From positions 1-8,439 of the forward strand of contig JAHFJK010000047.1 in the NCBI GenBank assembly GCA_023245915.1: DNA of 8,439 nt, given 5' to 3'. Position numbers and translations under genes: made by a program. Origin of the DNA: Candidatus Doudnabacteria bacterium. Lineage in GTDB: Bacteria > Patescibacteriota > Doudnabacteria > UBA920. The notes beneath the pieces are model-generated. The model was not told the origin of the DNA. It was given only the letters and a program-made list of their open reading frames with translations, and made no database searches. Of the stretch, positions 1-5,551 are shown piece after piece; position 1 is the stretch's first letter, and each line of letters starts with the position of its first letter.

Positions 1-114
1 CCGGTAGGTTTGCTGTACCGCAGCGTAAACTAATCCAGATAAAATAACAGTTACAGCGGCTAAAGGTAGCCAGGATTTGAGGGTTTCGGAAAGGGTTTGT
101 TTGTTGTTGGCCAT
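1..114 (-). CDS. N-terminal part of an unrecognised membrane protein (cut by window edge)
   Basis: The minus strand reads from an ATG at 114-112 without a stop to base 1, giving 38 residues. The product starts MANNKQTLSETLKSW and continues into one hydrophobic segment (about residues 15-35), followed by QQTYR. This looks like a signal anchor with a short cytoplasmic N-terminus. No Shine-Dalgarno site precedes the ATG. An extended -10 box lies 36 bases upstream, just beyond the terminator of the radical SAM gene, so the gene probably has its own promoter. The family cannot be named from this fragment. The reading frame is supported by the hydrophobic pattern, AT-rich codon use and the promoter, but it is short. 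Confidence 0.6.
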   Translation of the reverse strand, partial: MANNKQTLSETLKSWLPLAAVTVILSGLVYAAVQQTYR

Positions 115-150
115 TTGGTTGGATTATTTAATTAAAATTGATGTAAATCC

Positions 151-159
151 ATTCTAACA
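151..159 (-). promoter_or_regulatory. Extended -10 promoter element of the partial gene at 1-114
   Basis: The minus strand reads TGTTAGAAT (159 to 151), matching the extended -10 pattern TGN-TANAAT found in front of most genes of this window. No good -35 is visible; the -35 position falls on the T-tract of the preceding terminator. The leader would be about 30 bases. Confidence 0.4.
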
Positions 160-177
160 TTTTTCCCTTAAAAAAGA

Positions 178-226
178 AACAGCGGCCTTAGTCACCTTCG
201 AAAAACGAAGGGGCAAGGCCGTTGTT
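178..226 (-). terminator. Rho-independent terminator of the radical SAM gene
   Basis: A 12-base outer stem (178-189 with 215-226, one G-U pair) encloses an inner stem CCTTCG/CGAAGG (195-200 with 206-211) around an AAAAA loop. Read on the minus strand, the hairpin is followed directly by TTTCTTTTTT. It starts 12 bases after the radical SAM stop codon, so it ends that transcript. Confidence 0.85.
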
Positions 227-237
227 TGAGATAAAGC

Positions 238-1788
238 TCAAATGCTGATTCTGGCCCGTCGATTCAGATCGGCGTCCGCTTTGGAAAGTTGAAGGCTTTC
301 CGGTAGCGGAACCAGCTCGAATCCAAATTGCTTCTTGCGAAGTTCGCGATAGTCCGCAACCGAATCGATCGAGACCCGGAACACACCGCCGGACATGGGA
401 TGCATTCGCTTGGCGGCGACGAACCGGCTGAACAGCGGGTTTCCCAGATAGGAAATCAAGCTTCCCAGCTTTCCCGTGGCGAAACTCCTGAAAGCGCCGG
501 ACAAAATCCGGCCTGTTGAGTAGAACCGCCTGTAACAGGAAAATAGCAGCTCCTGGAGTTCATGGGCAGACAGGTTGGGATGTCGCCATGTTGGAACGGT
601 TCCGTCGAAGCGATCCAGGTTGGGTTCCAAGATGCAACCGGCCGCGAGAAATTGGTCATACTGCTCGGTGCCGGGTAATGGGCACAGGATATAAAACGAA
701 GCCACGTCAGGAGCTAACCCGCAGAGTACATCCAGATGCTCATGAATGCTCGTCGCTGTATCTTCCGGAAAGCCGATGATGTTGGAGAAATGGCTGACGA
801 TTCCATATTTCCGGCAGAGGTTGACGATCTCACCGTACGTGTTTGGATGATTTTGCGCCTTGTGCGCTCCCAGCAGCGTCTTGCGGTTGAAGGACTCGAC
901 GCCGACGAACATCTCAAAGCATCCCGCCCGGCCCATCAAGCTGACGAGTTCCTCTTGCCGGGCGACCTGTGTATCGCACTGCGCGAAGAATGGCATGCGC
1001 AGGTCTTGGGCAATCATCTCGTTCAACAATTCTTTTGCTTCGCCGTACTTGTTGAAGTTGTCCGAGGTGAACATGACGAGACGCACGCCCGCCGCCTTGG
1101 CGTTGCGCAAACTTTCAAGCGTCGTCGAGATGGACTGGCTTCGAATCTGCCGGCCGGCAATTTTGATTACCGAGCAGAAGTTGCACGTGAATGGACAACC
1201 GCGTGCCGGGTAAATGCCTAACATGGGAACCACGTACCGGCGTAAGTCGCGTTTTGATGGCGCAATCAACACCGGCGCTTGAAGTTCTTCGGCCCAGCGG
1301 CGATCACGCCCATAAACGGGCTGCAGTTCACCGGCAATAGCGTCGCGGAGAATTTGCGACCAAACCATTTCGGCCTCGGCAAGCGCGAAACTGACGCCGC
1401 GATTTTGCAGCATCGTCGTGTCGCACGTCATCGGGTGGGGGCCTCCGATCACGCAATGGCGCACGCCGTTCGCTCGCGCGTACGCCGACAAATCAAGCGC
1501 CCTGTGGAACTGATGCGACTGCACGCCGACCAGAGCCAACAGCGTTGGCTGGTCGGGATCACGAAGCAGATTCAGGTAATCCAGATCCGTCTGCATGTAT
1601 TCATCGATAGCATGCGTCTCGATCCGGACGTCATCGACAAATTGCGGCGTCATGCTCCGGATATAGGGGATGGTGCTGTTGGGCATGAAGCCACGCCGAA
1701 AGCGCTCGACGTAACCGCGGATACTATACTTGCTCGGTTTAATAATGACCACCCTAAGCAGGGCGGCAACTGACTTTATCGCTGACAT
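238..1788 (-). CDS. B12-binding-type radical SAM protein
   Basis: The 516-residue product has the two-part layout of the B12-binding radical SAM group. Residues about 80-160 look like the cobalamin-binding Rossmann domain, including the GGPHPM segment at 115-120, although I see no DxHxxG cobalamin-ligand motif. The radical SAM core follows, with its cluster motif GCPFTCNFC (Cys198, Cys202, Cys205, CX3CX2C), expected to hold the 4Fe-4S cluster that cleaves S-adenosylmethionine. Later core signatures are FVGVES (294-299) and the IIGFPED stretch (337-343). The C-terminal 120 residues are family-specific. The substrate cannot be read from the sequence. The start is firm: AGGAGG lies seven bases upstream. 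The gene is much GC-richer than its neighbours (34 of 60 bases at 841-900, against 22 of 60 at 5761-5820), stands alone and has its own terminator, so horizontal transfer is likely; a chimeric contig is the alternative. A weak TTGACT (1848-1843) is the only -35-like site upstream. Confidence 0.93.
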   Translation of the reverse strand: MSAIKSVAALLRVVIIKPSKYSIRGYVERFRRGFMPNSTIPYIRSMTPQFVDDVRIETHAIDEYMQTDLDYLNLLRDPDQPTLLALVGVQSHQFHRALDLSAYARANGVRHCVIGGPHPMTCDTTMLQNRGVSFALAEAEMVWSQILRDAIAGELQPVYGRDRRWAEELQAPVLIAPSKRDLRRYVVPMLGIYPARGCPFTCNFCSVIKIAGRQIRSQSISTTLESLRNAKAAGVRLVMFTSDNFNKYGEAKELLNEMIAQDLRMPFFAQCDTQVARQEELVSLMGRAGCFEMFVGVESFNRKTLLGAHKAQNHPNTYGEIVNLCRKYGIVSHFSNIIGFPEDTATSIHEHLDVLCGLAPDVASFYILCPLPGTEQYDQFLAAGCILEPNLDRFDGTVPTWRHPNLSAHELQELLFSCYRRFYSTGRILSGAFRSFATGKLGSLISYLGNPLFSRFVAAKRMHPMSGGVFRVSIDSVADYRELRKKQFGFELVPLPESLQLSKADADLNRRARISI

Positions 1789-1794
1789 ACAAAT

Positions 1795-1800
1795 CCTCCT
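1795..1800 (-). promoter_or_regulatory. Strong Shine-Dalgarno site of the radical SAM gene
   Basis: The minus strand reads AGGAGG, a perfect core match, seven bases before the ATG at 1788. It fixes the start and contrasts with most neighbours, which have no recognisable ribosome binding site. Confidence 0.85.
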
Positions 1801-1863
1801 TAGGGAATGTCGTTAATTTATGTTCCCACAAAAATTATCCTTAGTCAAAAGGAAGTATTTGTG

Positions 1864-1872
1864 TGGTAAAAT
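1864..1872 (+). promoter_or_regulatory. Extended -10 promoter element upstream of the 1892 ORF
   Basis: TGGTAAAAT matches the TGN-TANAAT pattern. Transcription would begin near 1879, giving a leader of about 13 bases that contains the GAGGAGG ribosome binding site (1881-1887). A start near 1879 also makes the TTG codon at 1879 an unlikely translation start. Confidence 0.45.
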
Positions 1873-1891
1873 TATTACTTGAGGAGGACCA

Positions 1892-1987
1892 ATGGAAAAG
1901 GCTTTTTTACTCACTATTTTGGCGGCTGTACTGTGGTTTTTGGTAACTGTGGCAAAAGGAGGAACCGTATTTACAATCGCGCCCTAG
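1892..1987 (+). CDS. Small hydrophobic peptide or N-terminal membrane anchor (31 aa)
   Basis: ATG at 1892 follows a strong SD site, GAGGAGG at 1881-1887, at close spacing. The ORF encodes 31 residues: MEKA, then one membrane helix (about residues 5-21), then AKGGTVFTIAP and a TAG at 1985-1987. It overlaps the ORF at 1969-2376, which lies in the -1 frame. It could be a real one-helix small protein that couples translation to the next gene, or the 5' part of one membrane protein completed by a -1 shift. In the latter case a slip on A-AAA at 1954-1957 would follow the helix with RRNR, an ordinary positive-inside flank. The good SD, promoter and helix make the start believable; the end at 1987 is uncertain. 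Confidence 0.55.
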   Translation: MEKAFLLTILAAVLWFLVTVAKGGTVFTIAP

Positions 1988-2376
1988 AGCAGGGCGGAAT
2001 TCTTGGGCAAGTCCTGCTTTTGCTCAAGCAGGGTGCGCTTGCTGAAGTTAAAGCATCATACGATGAAAATATCGTGGCAGGCTTTTTGACAAAGCGGAAT
2101 TTGATCACCAATGGTTCGGTGGCTATCGAGCACAAATGGAGCTCGCAAACAAAGAGCAAGTCGATCTTTTTCTTCCACCAGGGTATATCTGTGGAAATTT
2201 CCTTTGTGGGAAAACAGATGATTGGCTATGTGTATAATCGAAATCAGCTGCCAATTCCGCAGGAGTCAGACCCTGCTTACAAAGCGGCGGTGCAAATTCT
2301 TGAGAGAATTGATGAAGCGGAAAACATGGTCACAGCATTGAACCCGCACAAAAGAGTCAATGCTGAAAAAAGCTAG
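1969..2376 (+). CDS. Hypothetical protein, start unresolved (possible frameshift continuation of the 1892 ORF)
   Basis: From the ATT codon at 1969 this frame encodes 135 residues. They include a leucine-rich segment (ILGQVLLLLKQGALAEV), a region rich in beta-type residues (SIFFFHQGISVEISFVGK) and a charged C-terminus ending in RVNAEKS. I recognise no family. The start is a puzzle: AAAAGGAGG at 1954-1962 is an excellent SD with six bases to ATT, a very rare start codon. The frame stays open back to a TTG at 1879, but that codon has no SD of its own and reading from it would translate the SD of the 1892 ORF. A TTG at 2020 is the next in-frame alternative. Otherwise this is the body of a 161-residue membrane-anchored protein reached by a -1 shift from the 1892 frame. 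A hairpin follows the stop. Confidence 0.6.
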   Translation: MYNRALEQGGILGQVLLLLKQGALAEVKASYDENIVAGFLTKRNLITNGSVAIEHKWSSQTKSKSIFFFHQGISVEISFVGKQMIGYVYNRNQLPIPQESDPAYKAAVQILERIDEAENMVTALNPHKRVNAEKS

Positions 2377-2377
2377 T

Positions 2378-2409
2378 GTGCGGCGAGAATATAACTATTC
2401 CCGCCGCAC
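2378..2409 (+). terminator. Hairpin after the hypothetical gene, probable terminator
   Basis: GTGCGGCG (2378-2385) pairs perfectly with CGCCGCAC (2402-2409). Inside it, GAATA (2387-2391) pairs with TATTC (2396-2400) around a TAAC loop, giving a 14-base-pair stem with one mismatch. It begins two bases after the stop codon. The downstream tract is weak (GCCGAATTTTA), so termination may be partial or the hairpin may protect the 3' end. Confidence 0.55.
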
Positions 2410-2453
2410 GCCGAATTTTAAACCAGTAAGTATTGTGGAACCAAGAGGTTTCC

Positions 2454-2462
2454 TGCTAAAAT
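2454..2462 (+). promoter_or_regulatory. Extended -10 promoter element of the exported Ig-like protein gene
   Basis: TGCTAAAAT matches the window's TGN-TANAAT pattern. A poor -35 candidate, TTGTGG, lies 18 bases before the -10 hexamer (2433-2438). The transcript would start near 2469, about 25 bases before the TTG start codon. Confidence 0.5.
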
Positions 2463-2493
2463 AAACTAAACAAAAATCATTAAAATTTTATTT

Positions 2494-3216
2494 TTGAAAT
2501 TAGATTTAAAAAATAAAAGGCAAGCAGTTTTGATCCTAATGTTTCTGTTTGTCTGGCAAATTACCCTATTACCAGGCCTTGTTAGCGCCCATGGTGACGG
2601 GCTTGCCTTTGATGAGCCAACGGGCAGTTACATTGCGGATTTAGACACCAATGTAGATACTTTGAAAGCAAACCAAAGTATTCGTTTTAGTTTTGCTCTT
2701 TGGAATAAAGAGCGTACAGAAACTGTTGAGGTTGGCAGTTTTTGGATTAGGGTGACTCCTAAAAATAGTGAGCAAACTTTATTCGCGGGCTTGATTGGCA
2801 AGCCGCAATTTAGCGAACCAAGTTTAAGTTATACTTTCCCAAAGGCCGGGGAGTATAATTTTTATTTGAGGTTTCAAAAAAGCGGAACTAAAAGCGATGA
2901 AGCGCTGGCAGAAGCTAACTTTGCTTTAGATGTGGGGGCAGGGGAGATAAAATGGCAAAACTGGCTTTTTGTTGTCTGGCTGTTGCTTGGTGTTTTAATA
3001 GGGGCTGTATTGGTTTTTTATTTTTATATCAGTAAGACAGCTCTAAGCAAAAAGAGGTGGTTGGGATTGGTGTTGATAATTATATTGTTTGGGCTTGCAT
3101 TTTGGTTTGCTGTTCAATCGTCGAAAGAAAAAGATTCAACCTCGACCACTTCTGTTCCAAAAGCAAATAATTTAGATAGAATCTCCCCACCGCCAGCGCC
3201 CAAACCGCCTAACTAA
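2494..3216 (+). CDS. Exported membrane protein with an Ig-like beta domain and two C-terminal helices
   Basis: The 240-residue product begins with a signal peptide: KLDLKNKR as positive n-region, a hydrophobic core at about residues 11-30 and likely cleavage after VSA (residue 32). The mature chain would start HGDG. Residues about 35-148 have the alternating pattern of a beta sandwich, including a PKAGEYNFYLRF strand (116-127) reminiscent of YtkA/CopC-type domains; this resemblance is a guess from appearance. Two membrane helices follow (about 157-179 and 189-208), then a Ser/Thr-rich tail ending PPPAPKPPN, which this topology would place outside. The TTG start is chosen because it supplies the positive n-region; starting at Met16 (2539) would remove it. 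No SD is visible. The gene has its own promoter and terminator and converges with the gene at 3251-3601. Confidence 0.75.
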   Translation: MKLDLKNKRQAVLILMFLFVWQITLLPGLVSAHGDGLAFDEPTGSYIADLDTNVDTLKANQSIRFSFALWNKERTETVEVGSFWIRVTPKNSEQTLFAGLIGKPQFSEPSLSYTFPKAGEYNFYLRFQKSGTKSDEALAEANFALDVGAGEIKWQNWLFVVWLLLGVLIGAVLVFYFYISKTALSKKRWLGLVLIIILFGLAFWFAVQSSKEKDSTSTTSVPKANNLDRISPPPAPKPPN

Positions 3217-3234
3217 GTTTGAACAGAAAGATTT

Positions 3235-3268
3235 AAAAAGAAAACGGCCTTTAGGCCGTTTTCTTTTT
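3235..3268. terminator. Perfect bidirectional terminator between convergent genes
   Basis: AAAAAGAAAACGGCC (3235-3249) pairs perfectly over 15 bases with 3254-3268 around a TTTA loop. The outer arm is A-rich on the left and T-rich on the right, so it works as a hairpin plus U-tract in both directions. It ends the plus-strand gene stopping at 3216 and the minus-strand gene stopping at 3251. The last codons of the minus-strand gene (KKKTA and the stop) lie inside it. Confidence 0.92.
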
Positions 3269-3601
3269 ACCCAATTTTGCAATATCTTTAGAAATTTGCT
3301 TCCAATGTTTTTTAAGTTCTTTTCCTAATTCAGCCAGCTCTTCTGGCTTTATCTTTTTTGCCTGTTTGTATTTGGCTAAAACTTCTTTAGCTGCTTGATT
3401 GTAAGCTTGTTTGCTAAATTTCTGCATCTTTTTTATCTTTTGCAGCATTTCAGTTTTGGCTGTTTTTGCCCAGGCCTTTGCCTGCTTTCTGTGCAGCTTA
3501 CCTTTGCTGCCGTAAAAGTAATAGCTGGCAGCAGCGGTTGCTGCCAAAGTCGCCAGTCCCAATCCTGCCGCGACTTTGGAAGTTGATGGTTTTGTTGCCA
3601 T
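3251..3601 (-). CDS. Small membrane-anchored, strongly basic helical protein
   Basis: The 116-residue product has a short polar N-terminus, one hydrophobic Ala-rich segment (about residues 11-30, ending SYYFYG) and a long Lys-rich amphipathic helical region to the end (KKTA). The form resembles YtxH-type or other small anchored helical proteins, but I cannot assign a family. With more positive charge after the helix, the C-terminal part should lie in the cytoplasm, where it could bind nucleic acid or acidic phospholipid; this is inference. ATG at 3601 lies one base after the stop of the upstream gene, and its SD, AAAGGAG, is made from that gene's last codons, so the two are translationally coupled. 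Its 3' end lies in the shared terminator. Confidence 0.8.
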   Translation of the reverse strand: MATKPSTSKVAAGLGLATLAATAAASYYFYGSKGKLHRKQAKAWAKTAKTEMLQKIKKMQKFSKQAYNQAAKEVLAKYKQAKKIKPEELAELGKELKKHWKQISKDIAKLGKKKTA

Positions 3602-3602
3602 G

Positions 3603-3866
3603 TTACTCCTTTGGTTTTTTACTTAACCGATGAAAAAAACTTAAGAGGTATTTAGGCTTAAAACCTTTTGCCTTTATATCATCGCGCAAATCGGACAAAT
3701 CTTCCGAAATTAAATCGGCCTCTTCTCGGGCTTTTTTGGTAATATACTTAACATCTTTTGAGATCTTTACCAAATAAATAATCAAAATCGCCAGCAATGC
3801 GGTAATGATTACCACAGCAATGGTGGTAACGAAAAAAAAGATATCAAGTTTCAGAAACTCATCCAT
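3603..3866 (-). CDS. Small one-helix membrane protein with charged cytoplasmic helix
   Basis: The 87-residue product starts MDEFLKLDIFFF, continues into a long hydrophobic helix (about residues 8-33) and then an alternating-charge segment (KISKDVKYITKKAREEADLISED) likely to be helical or coiled coil, ending KPKE. No family is recognised; the shape resembles DUF948-like or F0 b-subunit-like small anchored helices without proof. It is the first gene of a two-gene operon with the basic protein at 3251-3601, separated by one base. No SD precedes the ATG. A CTGACA/TAAACT promoter pair with 17-base spacing lies just upstream. The pairing of two single-helix proteins with opposite helix charge suggests they may act together. 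Confidence 0.78.
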   Translation of the reverse strand: MDEFLKLDIFFFVTTIAVVIITALLAILIIYLVKISKDVKYITKKAREEADLISEDLSDLRDDIKAKGFKPKYLLSFFHRLSKKPKE

Positions 3867-3889
3867 GCCGATGACAGTTAATTTTGTTA

Positions 3890-3918
3890 AGTTTATTTTA
3901 TTGATTTAAAATTGTCAG
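3890..3918 (-). promoter_or_regulatory. Candidate promoter of the small membrane protein operon
   Basis: On the minus strand CTGACA (3918-3913) and TAAACT (3895-3890) are separated by 17 bases. Transcription would begin near 3883, giving a leader of about 17 bases. It lacks the TG extension seen elsewhere. Confidence 0.35.
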
Positions 3919-3951
3919 TTATTTTCAACCGCATCTATAAATTTTACCTAC

Positions 3952-4410
3952 TTAATGATAGTATCCTTCAATCTCAAAAAGAATGTATAAAGAAAGCCCG
4001 AGCCCAATTATCATGCCGACAATATCCCACAGCAATATCTGGCCGATTGCGTTTACTAGTACGGAATAAAAAATTAAATGCCAGCTTTTTATTGACCGGT
4101 TAAACAAACCGGGAAGAGCCATAACTTCTAAAATTAAAGCTAGCAGGCAAATTATGCCGCTGATTAGAAAACCAAAACCAGCATGTGCCCCTGCCAAAAA
4201 AACAAACGGAGCTAAAAGAGTCGAAATGCCCAAGGCCAGCAAAATTACCGGCAGAGCTAAAATTATTACCACTAAAGTTATCCATGGCCCAAATTTAACA
4301 ATGAACTCCCTAACACTTGTCGGCAGATGCCAAGGCACTTTTTTATACAGATTGTGGAAGAAAATTTCTACGTCATGGAGAAAACCTGTTTGATGTGAAT
4401 GGGTTTGCAT
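3952..4410 (-). CDS. Multi-pass inner membrane protein of unknown function
   Basis: The 152-residue product begins with a polar, His-rich and amphipathic segment (about residues 1-38, with three His within the first 12 residues). About four hydrophobic helices follow, near 42-62, 64-97 (possibly two short helices broken by AGAHAGFG), 109-127 and 128-148, ending in EIEGYYH. No catalytic motif or named transporter family is recognised. It is preceded by an extended -10 box matching the consensus and has no SD. The downstream gene at 3866 is 85 bases away with its own candidate promoter, so this is probably a single-gene unit. Confidence 0.78.
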   Translation of the reverse strand: MQTHSHQTGFLHDVEIFFHNLYKKVPWHLPTSVREFIVKFGPWITLVVIILALPVILLALGISTLLAPFVFLAGAHAGFGFLISGIICLLALILEVMALPGLFNRSIKSWHLIFYSVLVNAIGQILLWDIVGMIIGLGLSLYILFEIEGYYH

Positions 4411-4453
4411 TTGTATTTTAGATTAATGCTTTAAGATTAAAGTTAGCAAATAA

Positions 4454-4462
4454 ATTATAGCA
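4454..4462 (-). promoter_or_regulatory. Consensus extended -10 promoter of the multi-pass membrane protein gene
   Basis: The minus strand reads TGCTATAAT (4462 to 4454), a perfect extended -10, immediately after the stop of the phospholipase D-type gene. No good -35 is present. The leader would be about 35 bases. Confidence 0.65.
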
Positions 4463-4464
4463 TA

Positions 4465-5013
4465 TTATTGTGGAGTTTTGTATTTTTCAAATATTTCTTC
4501 AAGTATACCCTGATATTTTTGTCTAATGGTTTCATCGTGCCCGATTTCTAAAATTTCATCATTTAAATTGGTTGCGGCCGAAGTCCAGTTAAATGAACCG
4601 CTGGCGTAAGCTTTGTCTGTAACCAGCACCTTTAAATGCATAATTGCCAAATGGTCTTGAAAGTAAACCGGGATTTCTGCTTTTCTTAGTTCGTCGATGA
4701 TTTTTTTTTGCAAATTCTGCTGCAGGTATTGGTTTTTGTCAGTGATTCCAATAACTGTTACTCCTCTATATTTTGCTGCCAAAAGGGCGTCTTTTATGTC
4801 GTTACGAGTAAAAGTATAGACGCCAAAATACACAAACTTATCTGCTTCCCTGATTGCGTTAATAATTTCTTGATTGAGCTGGTGATCCTGATTGTAGTAG
4901 ACTTCGATTTTATGCTCTGGCTCGTAGCGGTAGGTGTAATAAAATTGTGCCGATGTTGCGATTAGCAAGATAATAAGTAGAACATAAATTTTTTCTTTGG
5001 TTTGATGTGTCAT
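4465..5013 (-). CDS. Membrane-anchored phospholipase D-type protein with a single HKD motif
   Basis: The 182-residue product has a short positive N-terminus, one membrane helix (about residues 9-25) and a phospholipase D-like domain from about residue 35. The catalytic HxKx4D motif is seen at His126, Lys128 and Asp133, followed by the family's GSFNW turn (139-143) and a conserved-type NDEILEI segment. One HKD copy in a chain this short is typical of Nuc-type nucleases, which complete the active site by dimerising. The helix topology puts the domain outside the cytoplasm. A role in degrading DNA or in lipid chemistry is possible; the sequence shape favours nuclease. The ATG overlaps the smpB stop in an ATGA junction, and AGAGGTGAT lies just upstream as SD, so it is coupled to smpB. 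Confidence 0.88.
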   Translation of the reverse strand: MTHQTKEKIYVLLIILLIATSAQFYYTYRYEPEHKIEVYYNQDHQLNQEIINAIREADKFVYFGVYTFTRNDIKDALLAAKYRGVTVIGITDKNQYLQQNLQKKIIDELRKAEIPVYFQDHLAIMHLKVLVTDKAYASGSFNWTSAATNLNDEILEIGHDETIRQKYQGILEEIFEKYKTPQ

Positions 5014-5444
5014 CTCATCACCTCTTTAATTTCTTTTTTTGAATCTCTTTTTTTAATATATTCTCTCTTATCGGTTTTCTTGCGGGCTTTACCCAGACCG
5101 ATTTTTATTTTTATTAATCCTCGACGGCCTTGATAAATTTGTAATGGGATGATGGTAAGCCCTTTTTCTTTTCCAAGCAGCTGATTAATTTCATTTTTTT
5201 TCAGCAAAAGTCTTCTGCTTTGAGTTGGATTGTATTTTTTACTTGGAGCGTATTTGTAAGGACCAATGTGGCAATTTATCAAATTTACACTATTAGCGGC
5301 AACAGATACATATGCCCCTTCCAAAGAAACATTACCGGCTTTGACACTTTTAACTTCAGCTCCGGACAACACCATGCCGGCATCAAAGTTTTCTTTTATG
5401 TCGTAATCAAATTTAGCCCTTCGATTTTCGGCAAAAATTTTCAT
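5010..5444 (-). CDS. smpB: SsrA-binding protein SmpB (tmRNA partner in ribosome rescue)
   Basis: SmpB binds tmRNA and brings it to ribosomes stalled without a stop codon. The 144-residue chain shows the family pattern throughout: an N-terminal IFAENRRAKFDYDI, the GAEVKSVKAG segment (28-37), NLINCHIGPYKYA, SRRLLLKKNEI, a PLQIY strand (100-104), and the basic tail with KTDKREYIKKRDSKKEI that folds in the decoding centre. The length is slightly under the usual 150-160. It is the first gene of an operon and overlaps the phospholipase D-type gene by four bases. An identical 12-base copy of the start region lies directly upstream, so a second ATG (5456) begins an ATG-AAA-TAA mini-ORF; the long frame can only start at 5444. 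No SD is visible, and the promoter box TGCTAGAAT lies only 17 bases before the ATG. Confidence 0.96.
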   Translation of the reverse strand: MKIFAENRRAKFDYDIKENFDAGMVLSGAEVKSVKAGNVSLEGAYVSVAANSVNLINCHIGPYKYAPSKKYNPTQSRRLLLKKNEINQLLGKEKGLTIIPLQIYQGRRGLIKIKIGLGKARKKTDKREYIKKRDSKKEIKEVMR

Positions 5445-5462
5445 GCTTTATTTCATGCTTTA
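5439..5462 (-). repeat. 12-base tandem duplication covering the smpB start
   Basis: TAAAGCATGAAA (minus strand) occurs twice in a row, at 5462-5451 and 5450-5439. The inner copy supplies the smpB start codon; the outer copy creates a two-codon ORF, ATG-AAA-TAA, directly in front of it. Confidence 0.85.
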
Positions 5463-5470
5463 TTCTAGCA
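5462..5470 (-). promoter_or_regulatory. Extended -10 promoter element of smpB
   Basis: The minus strand reads TGCTAGAAT (5470 to 5462). Transcription would start near 5455, at or inside the mini-ORF, leaving a leader of about 10 bases before the smpB ATG. Confidence 0.55.
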
Positions 5471-5483
5471 CTATTTTGTAAAT

Positions 5484-5511
5484 TTGTTATACTTTAATTG
5501 TTATACTTTAA
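5484..5511 (+). repeat. 14-base tandem duplication carrying two extended -10 boxes
   Basis: TTGTTATACTTTAA occurs twice head to tail (5484-5497 and 5498-5511). Each copy holds TGTTATACT, an extended -10 (hexamers 5488-5493 and 5502-5507), pointing to the Cas2/PaaX-like gene. The predicted starts are near 5500 and 5514, which would put the left palindrome in the 5' leader. No clear -35 is seen. Confidence 0.8.
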
Positions 5512-5521
5512 TATATATCAA

Positions 5522-5551
5522 GACACAAAATCGCGGCCGCGACATACTGTC
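5522..5551. repeat. Left GC-rich imperfect palindrome (GCGGCCGC core)
   Basis: GACACAAAATCGCGG is followed by CCGCGACATACTGTC. The central 12 bases, TCGCGGCCGCGA (5531-5542), are a perfect palindrome, and the outermost GACA/TGTC also pair. A second inverted repeat, CGACA-TAC-TGTCG (5540-5552), overlaps its right side. The first 21 bases match the inverted right-hand end of the palindrome at 6107-6136 at 18 positions. It lies 20 bases before the Cas2/PaaX-like start codon, between promoter and gene, a natural operator position. Confidence 0.85.

Noticed and set aside
736..1221. Plus-strand coding frame opposite the radical SAM gene
   Set aside because: It lies fully antisense to a gene with clear motifs and has no SD or recognisable product; long antisense frames are expected in GC-rich coding DNA.
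1279..1773. Second plus-strand frame opposite the radical SAM gene
   Set aside because: Same reason: antisense to the B12-binding-type domain, with no start signal or protein-like pattern.
1879..1968. TTG at 1879 as the start of the hypothetical gene
   Set aside because: It has no SD, coincides with the predicted transcription start, and would translate the SD and shifted frame of the helix-coding ORF into an unlikely N-terminus.
5439..5551. CRISPR array next to a Cas2-like gene
   Set aside because: The repeats are short, directly tandem and of two different units with no spacers of uniform length; no cas1 or effector gene is seen.
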